64,000 nt of DNA from NCBI RefSeq assembly GCF_003955665.1, contig NZ_RXHU01000056.1, positions 60,322 through 124,321 on the forward strand. Reading direction: 5' to 3'. This DNA comes from Paenibacillus whitsoniae (GTDB lineage: Bacteria > Bacillota > Bacilli > Paenibacillales > NBRC-103111). Made by a program: the position numbers and the translations under genes. This document shows, piece by piece, positions 44,709 to 52,610 of the stretch; within the stretch, counting starts at the first letter, position 1; every line of letters starts with the position of its first letter. The notes below the pieces were generated by a model. The model was given only the letters and a program-made list of their open reading frames with translations, had not been told where the DNA came from and made no database searches.

Positions 44709-45000
44709 AAAAAGACCCGCCGTCTCTATTAAAGAGACGACAGGTCTTCACCCGGCGCGGTACCACTCTTGTTGGCTCCGCATGGGAGCCCACCTCAGAT
44801 CCAGCGACGGGGACCGGCTTTTAACCGGCGATCCGCGCTGCATCACCCGATCACGGAGGTTATCCGTCCATCCCTAGCAGCGCAGGCTGTTCAGGATGGC
44901 CGCTTCCAAGCGAGTTCGGGGCGTTCAAGGTCTGCGTCGCAGCATCCCGCAGCTTTCTGTACCGTTGAGGTGGCCCTTACTATTCTTGTTCATTGCGTTG
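44709..45000 (-). promoter_or_regulatory. T-box leader 2 (leucine, CUC specifier), proximal to leuA
   Basis: Read on the minus strand: Stem I with the AGTA/GAA internal loop and specifier CTC (44912-44914), bounded by AAG/CTT and GGGC/GCCC pairings. The AG-bulge AGAAAGCTGCGG follows the expected spacing. The antiterminator T-box AGAGTGGTACCGCG is at 44756-44769. The terminator is GACCTGTCGTCTC / GAGACGGCGGGTC plus TTTTT at 44709-44746. Uncharged tRNA-Leu would favour read-through into leuA. Confidence 0.9.
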
Positions 45001-45134
45001 TTTGCGATATGGTTATGTGGACAGGGGACTCTTCGTTGCGTCTTCGTGCATGTCTTCCCCATTTCGATTGTATGACTGATTGCGAGCGGCCTTTTCATGC
45101 GTTCCAGCTCCGTCTTTTGGCTGTCCGGACAACC

Positions 45135-45415
45135 AAAAAAGCCTGCCATCTCTATATAAAGAGACGACAGGCTGTAGCCTTCCGCGGTACCACTCTCATT
45201 GATCCGAGCTGTCAACAGCTCGAAACCACTCATGTACCCGATCACGGGGGTCAACCGTCAAGACCTACTGCGAATGCCGGATCCAGCATTCTTCAGTCTT
45301 ACCGCTCCCGGGCGAGTTCAGGCTGCGTTTCGTCTGTGCTTTCACCAAGCGCACAGCTCTCTGAGCGAAACTTCAAGTGCCTTACTACTCCCGTTCAATG
45401 CGTTTGAAAGTATTG
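45135..45415 (-). promoter_or_regulatory. T-box leader 1 (leucine, CUC specifier), distal
   Basis: Minus strand: Stem I GGGAGTAGTAAGGC pairs with GCCTGAACTCGCCC, placing CTC (45314-45316) in the specifier loop. The AG-bulge reads AGAGAGCTG, followed by TTGGTGAAAGC. T-box AGAGTGGTACCGCGG lies at 45182-45196. The terminator is AGCCTGTCGTCTC / GAGATGGCAGGCT plus TTTTTT at 45135-45173. Its terminator is nearly identical to that of T-box 2, pointing to a duplication. Confidence 0.93.
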
Positions 45416-45421
45416 ATTGTG

Positions 45422-45450
45422 ATTATAGTATGCGAATTTGGCAAAGTCAA
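45422..45450 (-). promoter_or_regulatory. Sigma-A promoter of the T-box/leuA unit
   Basis: -35 TTGACT (45445-45450), 17 bases, -10 TATAAT (45422-45427). The palindrome GGAAAAATTTTTCC (45461-45474) just upstream may act as an UP element. No comparable promoter is seen before T-box 2. Confidence 0.88.
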
Positions 45451-45568
45451 TACCGGCTGTGGAAAAATTTTTCCGGCGGCGCGCGGAGCCCAAGCTGCTC
45501 CCCTCGTCAGCACCGGGATTCCCTCACCGAGTGTTCAAGCAGTCCGAGCTTGCCGGCAAGATGCCGCG

Positions 45569-46687
45569 CTACCACGTTTCCAGGTCAAGCTGCGCCTCTG
45601 CCTTGAGCTCCATTGTGTCGAACTCACCGCGTTCCCACTTGAGGAATGCGGCTGCGCCGATCATCGCTGCGTTATCGGTGCAAAGGCTGTGCGGCGGCAC
45701 CAGCAGCGGCACGCCGAGCTCCTCGCAGCGCACCGCGAGCGCGCTGCGCAATCCCTTGTTCGCGGCGACCCCGCCCGCGAGCAGCAATTGCTTCGCGCCG
45801 TACGCCCGCACGGCGCGGCTCGCCTTCTCCACAAGCACGTCGATGACGGATGCTTGGAAGCCCTTGGCAATCTGCGCGACCTGGACGGTCTCACCGCGCA
45901 TCTTGCTCTGGTTGACGACGTTCAGCACCGCGGATTTCAATCCGCTGAAGCTGAAGTCGTAGGAATCCGCCTCGAGCCAGGACCGAGGCAGCTTCACTTC
46001 GGTATCGGCTTCCTGCGCAAGCCGATCCACGTGCGGACCGCCCGGGTAGGGCAGGCCCATCGCCCGGGCGACTTTGTCGTAGGCCTCGCCGGCCGCATCA
46101 TCGCGCGTACGCCCGATGATCTTGAAGCTGCCGGGGCCTTCGAGCAGCACAAGCTCGGTGTGTCCGCCGGACACCACGAGCGAGAGGCAAGGATAGACCA
46201 GCTCATGCACGAGCTGGTTGGCATAAATATGACCGGCGATGTGATGCACGCCGATCAGCGGCAGGCCAAGCGCGCTGGCCAGCGCTTTGCCCGCGACGAC
46301 GCCGACGAGCAGGGCCCCGATCAGACCGGGGCCTTCCGTGACGGCGATCGCCGACAGCTCGTGCAGGCTGACGCCTGCCTCGTCGACGGCCTGCTCCAGC
46401 ATCCGCGTAATCGACTCCACGTGCTTTCGCGACGCCACTTCCGGCACCACGCCGCCGAAGCGCTGGTGCGTGTCGATCTGCGAGGAGATTTTGTTCGAGC
46501 GGATGATTGTGCCATTTTCGATGATGGCTACCGAGGTTTCGTCACAGCTCGTTTCAATGGCCAAAATATAAACCGGCTTGGTTGCCGGGGTGCCTGTCGT
46601 GATCTGGTCTGCTTCTGAGGTATCTCTTGTCGTCTTGCTCATTGTCTCGTTGTCCAACTGTCCCAGCTGATCTTCTGTCCTACTCAC
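45569..46687 (-). CDS. tsaD: tRNA N6-threonylcarbamoyladenosine transferase subunit TsaD
   Basis: 372 residues. LAIETSCDETSVAII, the metal-binding VHHIAGHIYAN, LVVSGGHTELVL, and GGVAANKGLRSAL are diagnostic. Transfers threonylcarbamoyl to A37 of ANN-decoding tRNAs with TsaB and TsaE. The GTG start at 46687 has AGGGG seven bases upstream and gives about 37 extra N-terminal Ser/Thr-rich residues before the conserved core; an ATG at 46642 is an alternative. Follows rimI by two bases. Confidence 0.97.
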   Translation of the reverse strand: MSRTEDQLGQLDNETMSKTTRDTSEADQITTGTPATKPVYILAIETSCDETSVAIIENGTIIRSNKISSQIDTHQRFGGVVPEVASRKHVESITRMLEQAVDEAGVSLHELSAIAVTEGPGLIGALLVGVVAGKALASALGLPLIGVHHIAGHIYANQLVHELVYPCLSLVVSGGHTELVLLEGPGSFKIIGRTRDDAAGEAYDKVARAMGLPYPGGPHVDRLAQEADTEVKLPRSWLEADSYDFSFSGLKSAVLNVVNQSKMRGETVQVAQIAKGFQASVIDVLVEKASRAVRAYGAKQLLLAGGVAANKGLRSALAVRCEELGVPLLVPPHSLCTDNAAMIGAAAFLKWERGEFDTMELKAEAQLDLETW

Positions 46688-46689
46688 AC

Positions 46690-47217
46690 TTATTCCCCTG
46701 TCCGAAAGCCGCCGTCACTGCCCAGATCTCTGCGCTTGGGCAAGTCCGCCCACATGACGACCGCATCCTCCCGATTGTCGGTATAATAGCCTCGGCGCAC
46801 GCCGACGGCGCGGAAGCCGAGCTTCTCATATAAATTTTGCGCCACATAATTTGAGGTGCGCACTTCCAGCGTCATCCGGATCGCGCCCAGAAACGCGGAC
46901 GTTCTCATCAGCTCGCGCAGCAAACGCTCTCCGAGCTTGCGCCCCCGATACGAGTGCTTGACGGCAATATTCGTGACATGCGCCTCCTCCATAATGAGCC
47001 ACATGCCGCCATAACCGGCGACTTCGCCGCCAATGTCCATGATCATATAATGCGCAAACTGATTGTTGTTCAGTTCATTTTCAAAAGCGCCCTGAGTCCA
47101 AGGTGTCGTAAAGGCTTCCTGCTCAATCTCGCAAATATGCGGAATATCCGCCATGGTCATCGAGCGAAAAACAAGCTGATCTTCGAGCGCACGAGGGTTA
47201 CACTGTTCCACGTTCAT
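46690..47217 (-). CDS. rimI: Ribosomal protein S18-alanine N-acetyltransferase-like GNAT
   Basis: 175 residues. FRSMTMADIPHICEIEQEAFTTPWT, the acetyl-CoA motif YRGRKLGERLLRELM, and LEVRTSNYVAQNLYEKLGF are RimI landmarks. Between tsaB (ATGA overlap) and tsaD, as in many Firmicutes. Confidence 0.94.
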   Translation of the reverse strand: MNVEQCNPRALEDQLVFRSMTMADIPHICEIEQEAFTTPWTQGAFENELNNNQFAHYMIMDIGGEVAGYGGMWLIMEEAHVTNIAVKHSYRGRKLGERLLRELMRTSAFLGAIRMTLEVRTSNYVAQNLYEKLGFRAVGVRRGYYTDNREDAVVMWADLPKRRDLGSDGGFRTGE

Positions 47218-48068
47218 CGATCCCCTTTCTTCACCTGGATACCTGCCAGTAAATTCGCCTCCGCTTCCGGCAGACGCGTATAGTTCGGCACGAACGCATG
47301 CACGTCGGCTTTCTCGCCTTGCAGCAGCCGAGGGTAAGCCAGCCGACCGATAAATTCCGCTTCGATCCCATAAGGACGCACAAGAACGCCCGCGGAAATT
47401 GTCGCTGCAAATTCCTCCAATTCCTGGGCGAATCCTTCCGTTTCACCGACAAACAGCAAGCTTTTTACCCCCGTCTGCTCCGCTTGATCGCGGATTTGCT
47501 CCAACCAGCCGCCGATGACACGGATGCCATCCGGCAATACTTCATGCCAACCGGCACGGCCAAGGCCAGTCTCCGCCCCCGCGCCTTGAAACCCGTAAAC
47601 CGCCGTAAAGGCCTGCTTGCGCCGCCCATCCATCAGCGGAACAACCCATGTCAGACCGCCGTTCAATCCGGCGTCGTTCCGTACAGAACCACCAAGAGCC
47701 ATCGCTTCCAAACTGGATACCCCTATCAGATCTAGTCCTAGCGCCCAAGCGTACGTTTTGCCTACGGAGACTGCAATCCGCACGCCAGTATACGAGCCTG
47801 GGCCTTGTCCTACCGCTATCGACTGAAGATCGCGCGGTGTCATCTGAAAACGCGCAAGCAAGTCATTAATATGCGGCATAAGCCCAATCGAATGATTGCG
47901 CTCCGCATGTGAGCTGATCTCCCCCAGCAGCTTGCCCTCTTCGAGCAGCGCCACGGTCATTGCTGATGTCGAGGTATCGATGGCCAGGCATCGCCCCGTT
48001 GACGGTAATCTTTCCGCCTTTGTCATGGTCTGTTCCCGTTCAGTTATTGACTCTGTCCGTTCTGTCAT
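47214..48068 (-). CDS. tsaB: tRNA t6A synthesis scaffold protein TsaB
   Basis: About 284 residues. LAIDTSTSAMTVALLE, SIAVGQGPGSYTGVRIAVSVGKT and the ASKHA fold without TsaD's metal ligands mark TsaB. The ATG at 48068 overlaps the tsaE stop (ATGA). The Shine-Dalgarno is distant, and an ATG at 48023 or GTG at 48101 are alternatives; the first ~25 residues (MTERTESITEREQ) are repetitive and not conserved. Confidence 0.93.
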   Translation of the reverse strand: MTERTESITEREQTMTKAERLPSTGRCLAIDTSTSAMTVALLEEGKLLGEISSHAERNHSIGLMPHINDLLARFQMTPRDLQSIAVGQGPGSYTGVRIAVSVGKTYAWALGLDLIGVSSLEAMALGGSVRNDAGLNGGLTWVVPLMDGRRKQAFTAVYGFQGAGAETGLGRAGWHEVLPDGIRVIGGWLEQIRDQAEQTGVKSLLFVGETEGFAQELEEFAATISAGVLVRPYGIEAEFIGRLAYPRLLQGEKADVHAFVPNYTRLPEAEANLLAGIQVKKGDR

Positions 48069-48553
48069 TGTAGGTGTCCGTTCTCCTTCATCTGCAAGCA
48101 CCAGATCTCATACGGCAGGCCGTAAGGCGTCAGGTGAAATACGCGGGATTGATCCTCCATGAGGCTAATTGTAATCGCAAGCCGGTCCGGCGGCAGCAAA
48201 TCCGCAATCAAGCTGGACCATTCAATGAGTGATACGCCCGTGCCGTAGAAATAATCCTCCAGCCCGAGCTCGTCCGCCTCCTCCTGCGAAATGCGATACA
48301 TATCCATATGGTAAAAAGGGAGATGATCCCCCTCATATTCCTTGATAATTGTGAATGTGGGGGAGTTGACGTGCTCCGCAATGCCGATGGCACGGGCGAA
48401 GCCTTGCGAGAACCGCGTTTTGCCTGCCCCCAGATCCCCGTCGAGCGTAATGACTGTGCCGGGCTGCAAGTAGCCGGACAATAGCTGACCGAGACGATCC
48501 GTGTCCGCTTCCTTGCGGGATTCAAATGTATAAGTGACTTGCTGTGCGCTCAT
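48065..48553 (-). CDS. tsaE: tRNA t6A synthesis ATPase TsaE
   Basis: 162 residues. Walker A DGDLGAGKTRFSQGFARA, SPTFTIIKEYEG and YHMDMYRISQEEADELGLEDY are diagnostic. ATPase that resets the TsaBD complex. The ATG at 48553 follows CGGAGG; longer upstream reading is rejected because the promoter lies there. First gene of the tsaE-tsaB-rimI-tsaD operon. Confidence 0.97.
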   Translation of the reverse strand: MSAQQVTYTFESRKEADTDRLGQLLSGYLQPGTVITLDGDLGAGKTRFSQGFARAIGIAEHVNSPTFTIIKEYEGDHLPFYHMDMYRISQEEADELGLEDYFYGTGVSLIEWSSLIADLLPPDRLAITISLMEDQSRVFHLTPYGLPYEIWCLQMKENGHLQ

Positions 48554-48586
48554 TTCCGTCCTCCGCTGCTCCTTTTTACTCCCTCT

Positions 48587-48615
48587 ATTATAGTCTTCGC
48601 CCGCAGCAGCATCAA
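48587..48615 (-). promoter_or_regulatory. Sigma-A promoter of the tsaEB-rimI-tsaD operon
   Basis: -35 TTGATG (48610-48615), 17 bases, -10 TATAAT (48587-48592), about 35 bases before the tsaE start codon. Confidence 0.82.
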
Positions 48616-48634
48616 CTGGGATCTCCGTGAGCGG

Positions 48635-48669
48635 CAAACAGCCCTCTCTGCACGTGGCAGAGAGGGCTG
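48635..48669 (-). terminator. Terminator after sspH
   Basis: CAGCCCTCTCTGC (48639-48651) and its exact complement GCAGAGAGGGCTG (48657-48669) form a 13-bp stem, followed by TTTG on the minus strand. Only a short T-run. Confidence 0.72.
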
Positions 48670-48689
48670 CTTGGCTTGCTCGGTAAAGG

Positions 48690-48872
48690 CTAGTGAACCT
48701 CTTCCAGCTCTTGCGCCGGCACGATGCGCGCATCGGACGGATTCTCCTCCACATGCACTTTCACCATCGATTTGGCGGCGTCCACGCTATCAATCCAGAC
48801 CGACAAGCCATTCAGGCTGACCTCAATTTTCTCGTCGGCGGCCAGAATCTCTTGCGCGCGGTGAACGTTCAT
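48690..48872 (-). CDS. sspH: H-type small acid-soluble spore protein
   Basis: 60 residues. MNVHRAQEIL, VSLNGLSVWIDSVD, VEENPSDARIVPAQELEE line up with SspH of Bacillus (MNxxRAKEI..., NP motif, VPVxxLEE). Found in the forespore. It overlaps the upstream small gene by four bases (ATGA), so the two are coexpressed. Confidence 0.92.
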   Translation of the reverse strand: MNVHRAQEILAADEKIEVSLNGLSVWIDSVDAAKSMVKVHVEENPSDARIVPAQELEEVH

Positions 48873-49048
48873 GGCTCATCCAAGACGGATTCCGGATGAT
48901 CCATCGTGTCGGTGGTGGTGGCTTCGATAAGGCCATTGTGCATGGTGACGTTGCCGCCCCCCAAGCCTTCATTAATCATCCTGTCAATGTCCATGAAGTG
49001 ATCGTCTTTTCCTTCGTGGTCGTTATCCTGGGAAAAGTCCTCTGCCAT
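48869..49048 (-). CDS. Small acidic protein of unknown function, coupled to sspH
   Basis: 59 residues, not recognised. Asp/Glu/His-rich N-terminal half (MAEDFSQDNDHEGKDDHF), then MDIDRMINEGLGGGNVTMHN and a Thr/Asp-rich tail. The ATG at 49048 has GGAGGG seven bases upstream. Stop overlaps the sspH start, which suggests forespore expression. Confidence 0.75.
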   Translation of the reverse strand: MAEDFSQDNDHEGKDDHFMDIDRMINEGLGGGNVTMHNGLIEATTTDTMDHPESVLDEP

Positions 49049-49143
49049 CCGTGAACCCTCCTTCGCTTCGCAATAGGCAGGCTGCTTGCCTGCTTTTATA
49101 ATCTCCCCAGCGGACCGCGGAACCATTCTTTTCATGCGCCGCC

Positions 49144-49173
49144 GTATAAAGGCAGCCTTTTCCGCGAATACTA
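49144..49173 (+). promoter_or_regulatory. Sigma-G-like promoter candidate for ku
   Basis: GTATA (49144-49148), 18 bases, AATACTA (49167-49173); fits the forespore sigma-G pattern GHATR-N18-CATNMTA with one mismatch. Ku/LigD of B. subtilis are known to be forespore-expressed. Confidence 0.5.
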
Positions 49174-49206
49174 GTACAATTATGTTTGTTTGGAGGAGGA
49201 GCAGCC

Positions 49207-50091
49207 GTGCATACCGTTTGGAAAGGTGCCATCAGCTTCGGATTAGTCCATGTTCCGGTCAAAATGTTTTCGGCTACGGAGGACAAAGACATCTCCATGC
49301 GCTACATTCACAAAGCTTGCATCACGCCGCTGTCTTATGTCCGCAAGTGCCAGACCTGCGAGAAGGAAGTCGAGTGGGAGGAAATTGCAAAGGGCTACGA
49401 GTACGAGCCGGGGCGTTTTGTTTTGTTTGAAAAAGACGAGCTCGAGACGATTTCAGGCGAGGCCAACAAGGAAATCAAAATTTTGGATTTTGTCAACTTG
49501 ACGGATATTGATCCTGTGTATTTTCAGAAAACATATTACTTAGGGCCTGACGGAACCGGCGCCGGTGCTTACAGCTTGCTGCTCGAGGCAATGCGACAGA
49601 CGGGGAAAATCGGCATCTCCAAAGTATCGATCCGCTCCAAGAGCTCACTCGCCGCAATCCGCGTGATCGATAATTGCTTGGCGATGGAGACGATTTTTTA
49701 TCCCGATGAAATTCGGCCGATCGCGCAAGTGCCGGGTCTACCCGACAAGGTGACCGTCAACGAGCGGGAAATGGAGATGGCGAAAATGCTGATCAGCCAG
49801 TTGTCCACTCCATTTGAGCCGGACAAGTACCAGGATGAGTACCGAGCGCGCATGCTCGATGCGATTCAAAAGAAGGTGGCTGGCGAAGAGATCCGGTCGG
49901 CACCGGAAGTTCAAAAGACGAGCGTCATCGACCTGATGGCTGCGCTGCAGGCAAGCCTCGATGCAACCAAAGGTGGCGACGAATCGAAAGTTACCCTTGC
50001 ACCGGATGCCTCCGTCACGGTCGAGAAGAAGCCCCGTGCTGCGGCAAAGCCCCGCGCCAAAAAGGAAAAAGCCCAAGAGCCGGTCACTTGA
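49207..50091 (+). CDS. ku: Ku protein (bacterial NHEJ)
   Basis: 294 residues. VHTVWKGAISFGLVHVPVKMF, the zinc-free KCQTCEKEVEWEEIAKGYEYE, and KTYYLGPDGTGAGAYSLLLEAM are Ku-core motifs. It binds DNA ends as a dimer and recruits LigD. The C-terminal ~45 residues are basic (KKPRAAAKPRAKKEKAQ). GTG start with GGAGGAGG upstream. The ligase and polymerase partners lie downstream on separate genes. Confidence 0.97.
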   Translation: MHTVWKGAISFGLVHVPVKMFSATEDKDISMRYIHKACITPLSYVRKCQTCEKEVEWEEIAKGYEYEPGRFVLFEKDELETISGEANKEIKILDFVNLTDIDPVYFQKTYYLGPDGTGAGAYSLLLEAMRQTGKIGISKVSIRSKSSLAAIRVIDNCLAMETIFYPDEIRPIAQVPGLPDKVTVNEREMEMAKMLISQLSTPFEPDKYQDEYRARMLDAIQKKVAGEEIRSAPEVQKTSVIDLMAALQASLDATKGGDESKVTLAPDASVTVEKKPRAAAKPRAKKEKAQEPVT

Positions 50092-50104
50092 GACCGGCTT
50101 TTTG
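50078..50104 (+). terminator. Terminator of ku
   Basis: AGCCGGTC (50078-50085) / GACCGGCT (50092-50099) plus TTTTT. The first arm lies inside the last codons of ku. Confidence 0.88.
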
Positions 50105-50168
50105 TATGCCTGCGTCCGATTACAGACGATCTACTTTAAGCTAGCAGCAGCCAATACCGGCACTCCCC

Positions 50169-51116
50169 TCACAGCTGTGCAAACGTGCACGCCGCCGGCT
50201 CCGCCCCGCCGAACGCCTGAATGCTCGGGTGCCGCATCGTGCCGTGGGGCGTCCATTCCATGTACTGGATTTTCGCCGTGAGCTGCGGTGCGAGCCAGGC
50301 AAACTCCTTGCTGTTGCGCTCCGGCTCATTGACGAACGGTTGCTGCGGTATCTTCATTCCTTCCACCAGCGCCGTGAGCTGCCGCCATTCCTCCCGGCTT
50401 ACGAGCCCCGTGCCTGCGTGGCCGATGTAGACGAACCGTCCTTCGCGATCATACAATCCGAGCATAATCGCATTCACCGTCCCAGCCCGATAGGTTACGC
50501 CGCCGATGACCGCATAAAGATCGTGGAAAATTTTACGCTTGATCCAACGGGCATCCTTGCCGCCCACGGCATACGTGCTCCTCAGATCCTTGCACACGAT
50601 CCCTTCCATTCGATGCGCCTTCATCACCTCGAAGAGCTGCTGCCCGTCAGGCATGCTCGGTGTCAACTGAACCGAAGGCTGCGGACGAATCACGCGCTCA
50701 AGCAGCCGCTGCCGCTCGGCGAGCGGCTTGTCCGTCACCCACTCGCCGTTCAGCATCAGCAGATCGAACAGCATATACGTGACCGGCGTCTGGTGCCGGG
50801 CCTTGACGATGTTGGCCTCCTTGCGCAGCGACTCGCGCTTCATAATCTGATGAAACGACGGCTTGGCGTCGTCCATCGCAATCACTTCTCCGTCCAGAAT
50901 GACGGAGGATGCCGTGCAGTAAGCGCGAACATCCAGCAGCTCCGGATACTGGAGCGTGCGCTCATTGCGGCGCCGATTCCACAATCGGGTCGACTGGCCG
51001 TCGAAGTAGGTCAGCATGCGAACGCCGTCCCATTTAATCTGTGCGATCCAATCCGGTCCTGCCGGAATTTTCTCCGACCGGATCGGTTCAAAAGGTATGA
51101 TCGGTTCTAAGACCAT
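50169..51116 (-). CDS. ligD: ATP-dependent DNA ligase, LigD-type ligase domain alone
   Basis: About 315 residues. IKWDGVRMLTYFDG contains the adenylated Lys (KxDG); DGEVIAMDD, YMLFDLLML, EGIVCKDL and RWIKRKIF are motifs III-V. The OB-fold follows. The nuclease and polymerase domains of full LigD are absent. The ATG at 51116 follows GGGAGA; an earlier start is disfavoured. Seals ends held by Ku. Confidence 0.92.
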   Translation of the reverse strand: MVLEPIIPFEPIRSEKIPAGPDWIAQIKWDGVRMLTYFDGQSTRLWNRRRNERTLQYPELLDVRAYCTASSVILDGEVIAMDDAKPSFHQIMKRESLRKEANIVKARHQTPVTYMLFDLLMLNGEWVTDKPLAERQRLLERVIRPQPSVQLTPSMPDGQQLFEVMKAHRMEGIVCKDLRSTYAVGGKDARWIKRKIFHDLYAVIGGVTYRAGTVNAIMLGLYDREGRFVYIGHAGTGLVSREEWRQLTALVEGMKIPQQPFVNEPERNSKEFAWLAPQLTAKIQYMEWTPHGTMRHPSIQAFGGAEPAACTFAQL

Positions 51117-51151
51117 GCTTGCAATCTCCCATTTCAACGAGTGTTGCTTCC

Positions 51152-51180
51152 TAGTGTTACCTCTGCACAAAACCGTATAC
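51152..51180 (-). promoter_or_regulatory. Sigma-G-like promoter candidate for the ligase gene
   Basis: Minus strand GTATA (51176-51180), 17 bases, AACACTA (51152-51158). The same -35 as before ku; the -10 has two mismatches to CATNMTA. Confidence 0.35.
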
Positions 51181-51231
51181 AGATGTTTCAAAATCTGAGA
51201 TACTGTCAATTGGTGCAGGAGGGAATTCATC

Positions 51232-52524
51232 ATGATTTATGTCGCAAGCTTGATTTTTTTACTTACGATGACGTTCGTCATCTGGCAGCCGAAGGGCCTC
51301 AATATCGCCTGGTCCGCGTCGGCTGGCGCGGTGCTCGCGCTGCTCTGCGGAGCCGTCACCTTCGGGGACGTCGCCGAAGTCACAGGCATCGTCTGGAATG
51401 CCACACTCGCCTTTATCGGCATCATCCTGATCTCGATCGTGCTGGACAGCATCGGCTTCTTCGAATGGTCAGCACTCCATATGGCCCGCCTCGCCAAAGG
51501 CGACGGCAAGCGCATGTTCGTCTACGTCATTCTGCTGGGAGCGGCGGTTTCCGCCTTTTTCGCCAATGATGGGGCTGCATTGATTCTGACTCCGATCGTC
51601 CTGGCGATGGTCAGAGCGCTGAAATTGCCGGAACTGATGGTGCTGCCTTTTATTATGGCAAGCGGCTTTATTGCTGACACCACATCGATTCCTTTTGTCA
51701 TCAGCAATCTTGTGAATATCATCGCGGCGGATTTCTTCGGAATCGGATTCGTCACCTATGCCAGCCGAATGTTCGTAACGGGACTGGTTTCACTGGGCGC
51801 AAGCCTTCTCGTCCTTTACTTGTATTACCGCAAACAGATTCCTCAGACGTATGATATTGCCCAGGCTATGAATCCGAGCGATGCGATCAAAGACCGAAAG
51901 CTATTTAGCTTCTCGTGGTGGATTCTCGGCATTTTGCTGGCGGCCTACATTGCTAGCGGGTTTGTGCATATTCGGGTGTCGTTCCTCGTATGCGCAGCGG
52001 CGCTGAGCTTTCTTTTGGCCGCAAGGACGAGCCCTGCGGTCAACACACGGAAAATTTTAAAGGAAGCGCCTTGGACCATCGTGATTTTCTCCATTAGCAT
52101 GTATGTTGTCGTATATGGGCTCAAGAATGCAGGGCTGACCGATGCCCTCGGGGATTTCATCGCATGGATGGCCAGCCAAGGATTGTTCGCTGCGACCGTC
52201 GGTATGGGCTTCCTCTCCGCTATACTGTCCTCGGTTATGAACAATTTGCCGACAGTCCTGATCGGCTCCCTTGCCGTGCATGAGGCGCATGCGGAGGGCA
52301 TCATCCATGAAGCGCTCGTCTATGCGAATGTCATCGGCTCGGACCTCGGTCCGAAGATGACACCGATCGGCTCGCTCGCCACGTTAATTTGGCTGCATGT
52401 GCTAGCTAAGAAAGGCGTCAAAATCACGTGGGGCGACTATTTCAAAACCGGTATCGTGCTGACGGTGCCTACGCTTTTGATCACCCTAATCGGCCTTTAC
52501 CTCTGGCTCCATGTCGTCGCCTAA
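51232..52524 (+). CDS. arsB: ArsB/NhaD-family membrane transporter
   Basis: 430 residues, about 11-12 helices. FFANDGAALILTPIVLAM and MNNLPTVLIGSLA plus NVIGSDLGPKMTPIGSLATLIWL are hallmarks of ArsB-type arsenite efflux permeases. GGAGGG lies upstream of the ATG. No arsR or arsC is beside it and it sits between the two LigD halves, so the assignment to arsenite rests on sequence only. Confidence 0.85.
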   Translation: MIYVASLIFLLTMTFVIWQPKGLNIAWSASAGAVLALLCGAVTFGDVAEVTGIVWNATLAFIGIILISIVLDSIGFFEWSALHMARLAKGDGKRMFVYVILLGAAVSAFFANDGAALILTPIVLAMVRALKLPELMVLPFIMASGFIADTTSIPFVISNLVNIIAADFFGIGFVTYASRMFVTGLVSLGASLLVLYLYYRKQIPQTYDIAQAMNPSDAIKDRKLFSFSWWILGILLAAYIASGFVHIRVSFLVCAAALSFLLAARTSPAVNTRKILKEAPWTIVIFSISMYVVVYGLKNAGLTDALGDFIAWMASQGLFAATVGMGFLSAILSSVMNNLPTVLIGSLAVHEAHAEGIIHEALVYANVIGSDLGPKMTPIGSLATLIWLHVLAKKGVKITWGDYFKTGIVLTVPTLLITLIGLYLWLHVVA

Positions 52525-52610
52525 GCCGCATTAAGTTTGAGAATCCCCCTACCGGGTGATACTTGTGTTAGACCGAACGTTTACACAGTACAATCCGGGA
52601 GGCGGGTTAT

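Noticed and set aside
44769..45407. 212-codon plus-strand open frame over the T-box leaders
   Set aside because: The DNA is explained by two structured leaders on the other strand.
45377..46618. 413-codon plus-strand open frame over tsaD
   Set aside because: Antisense shadow; it also crosses the T-box promoter.
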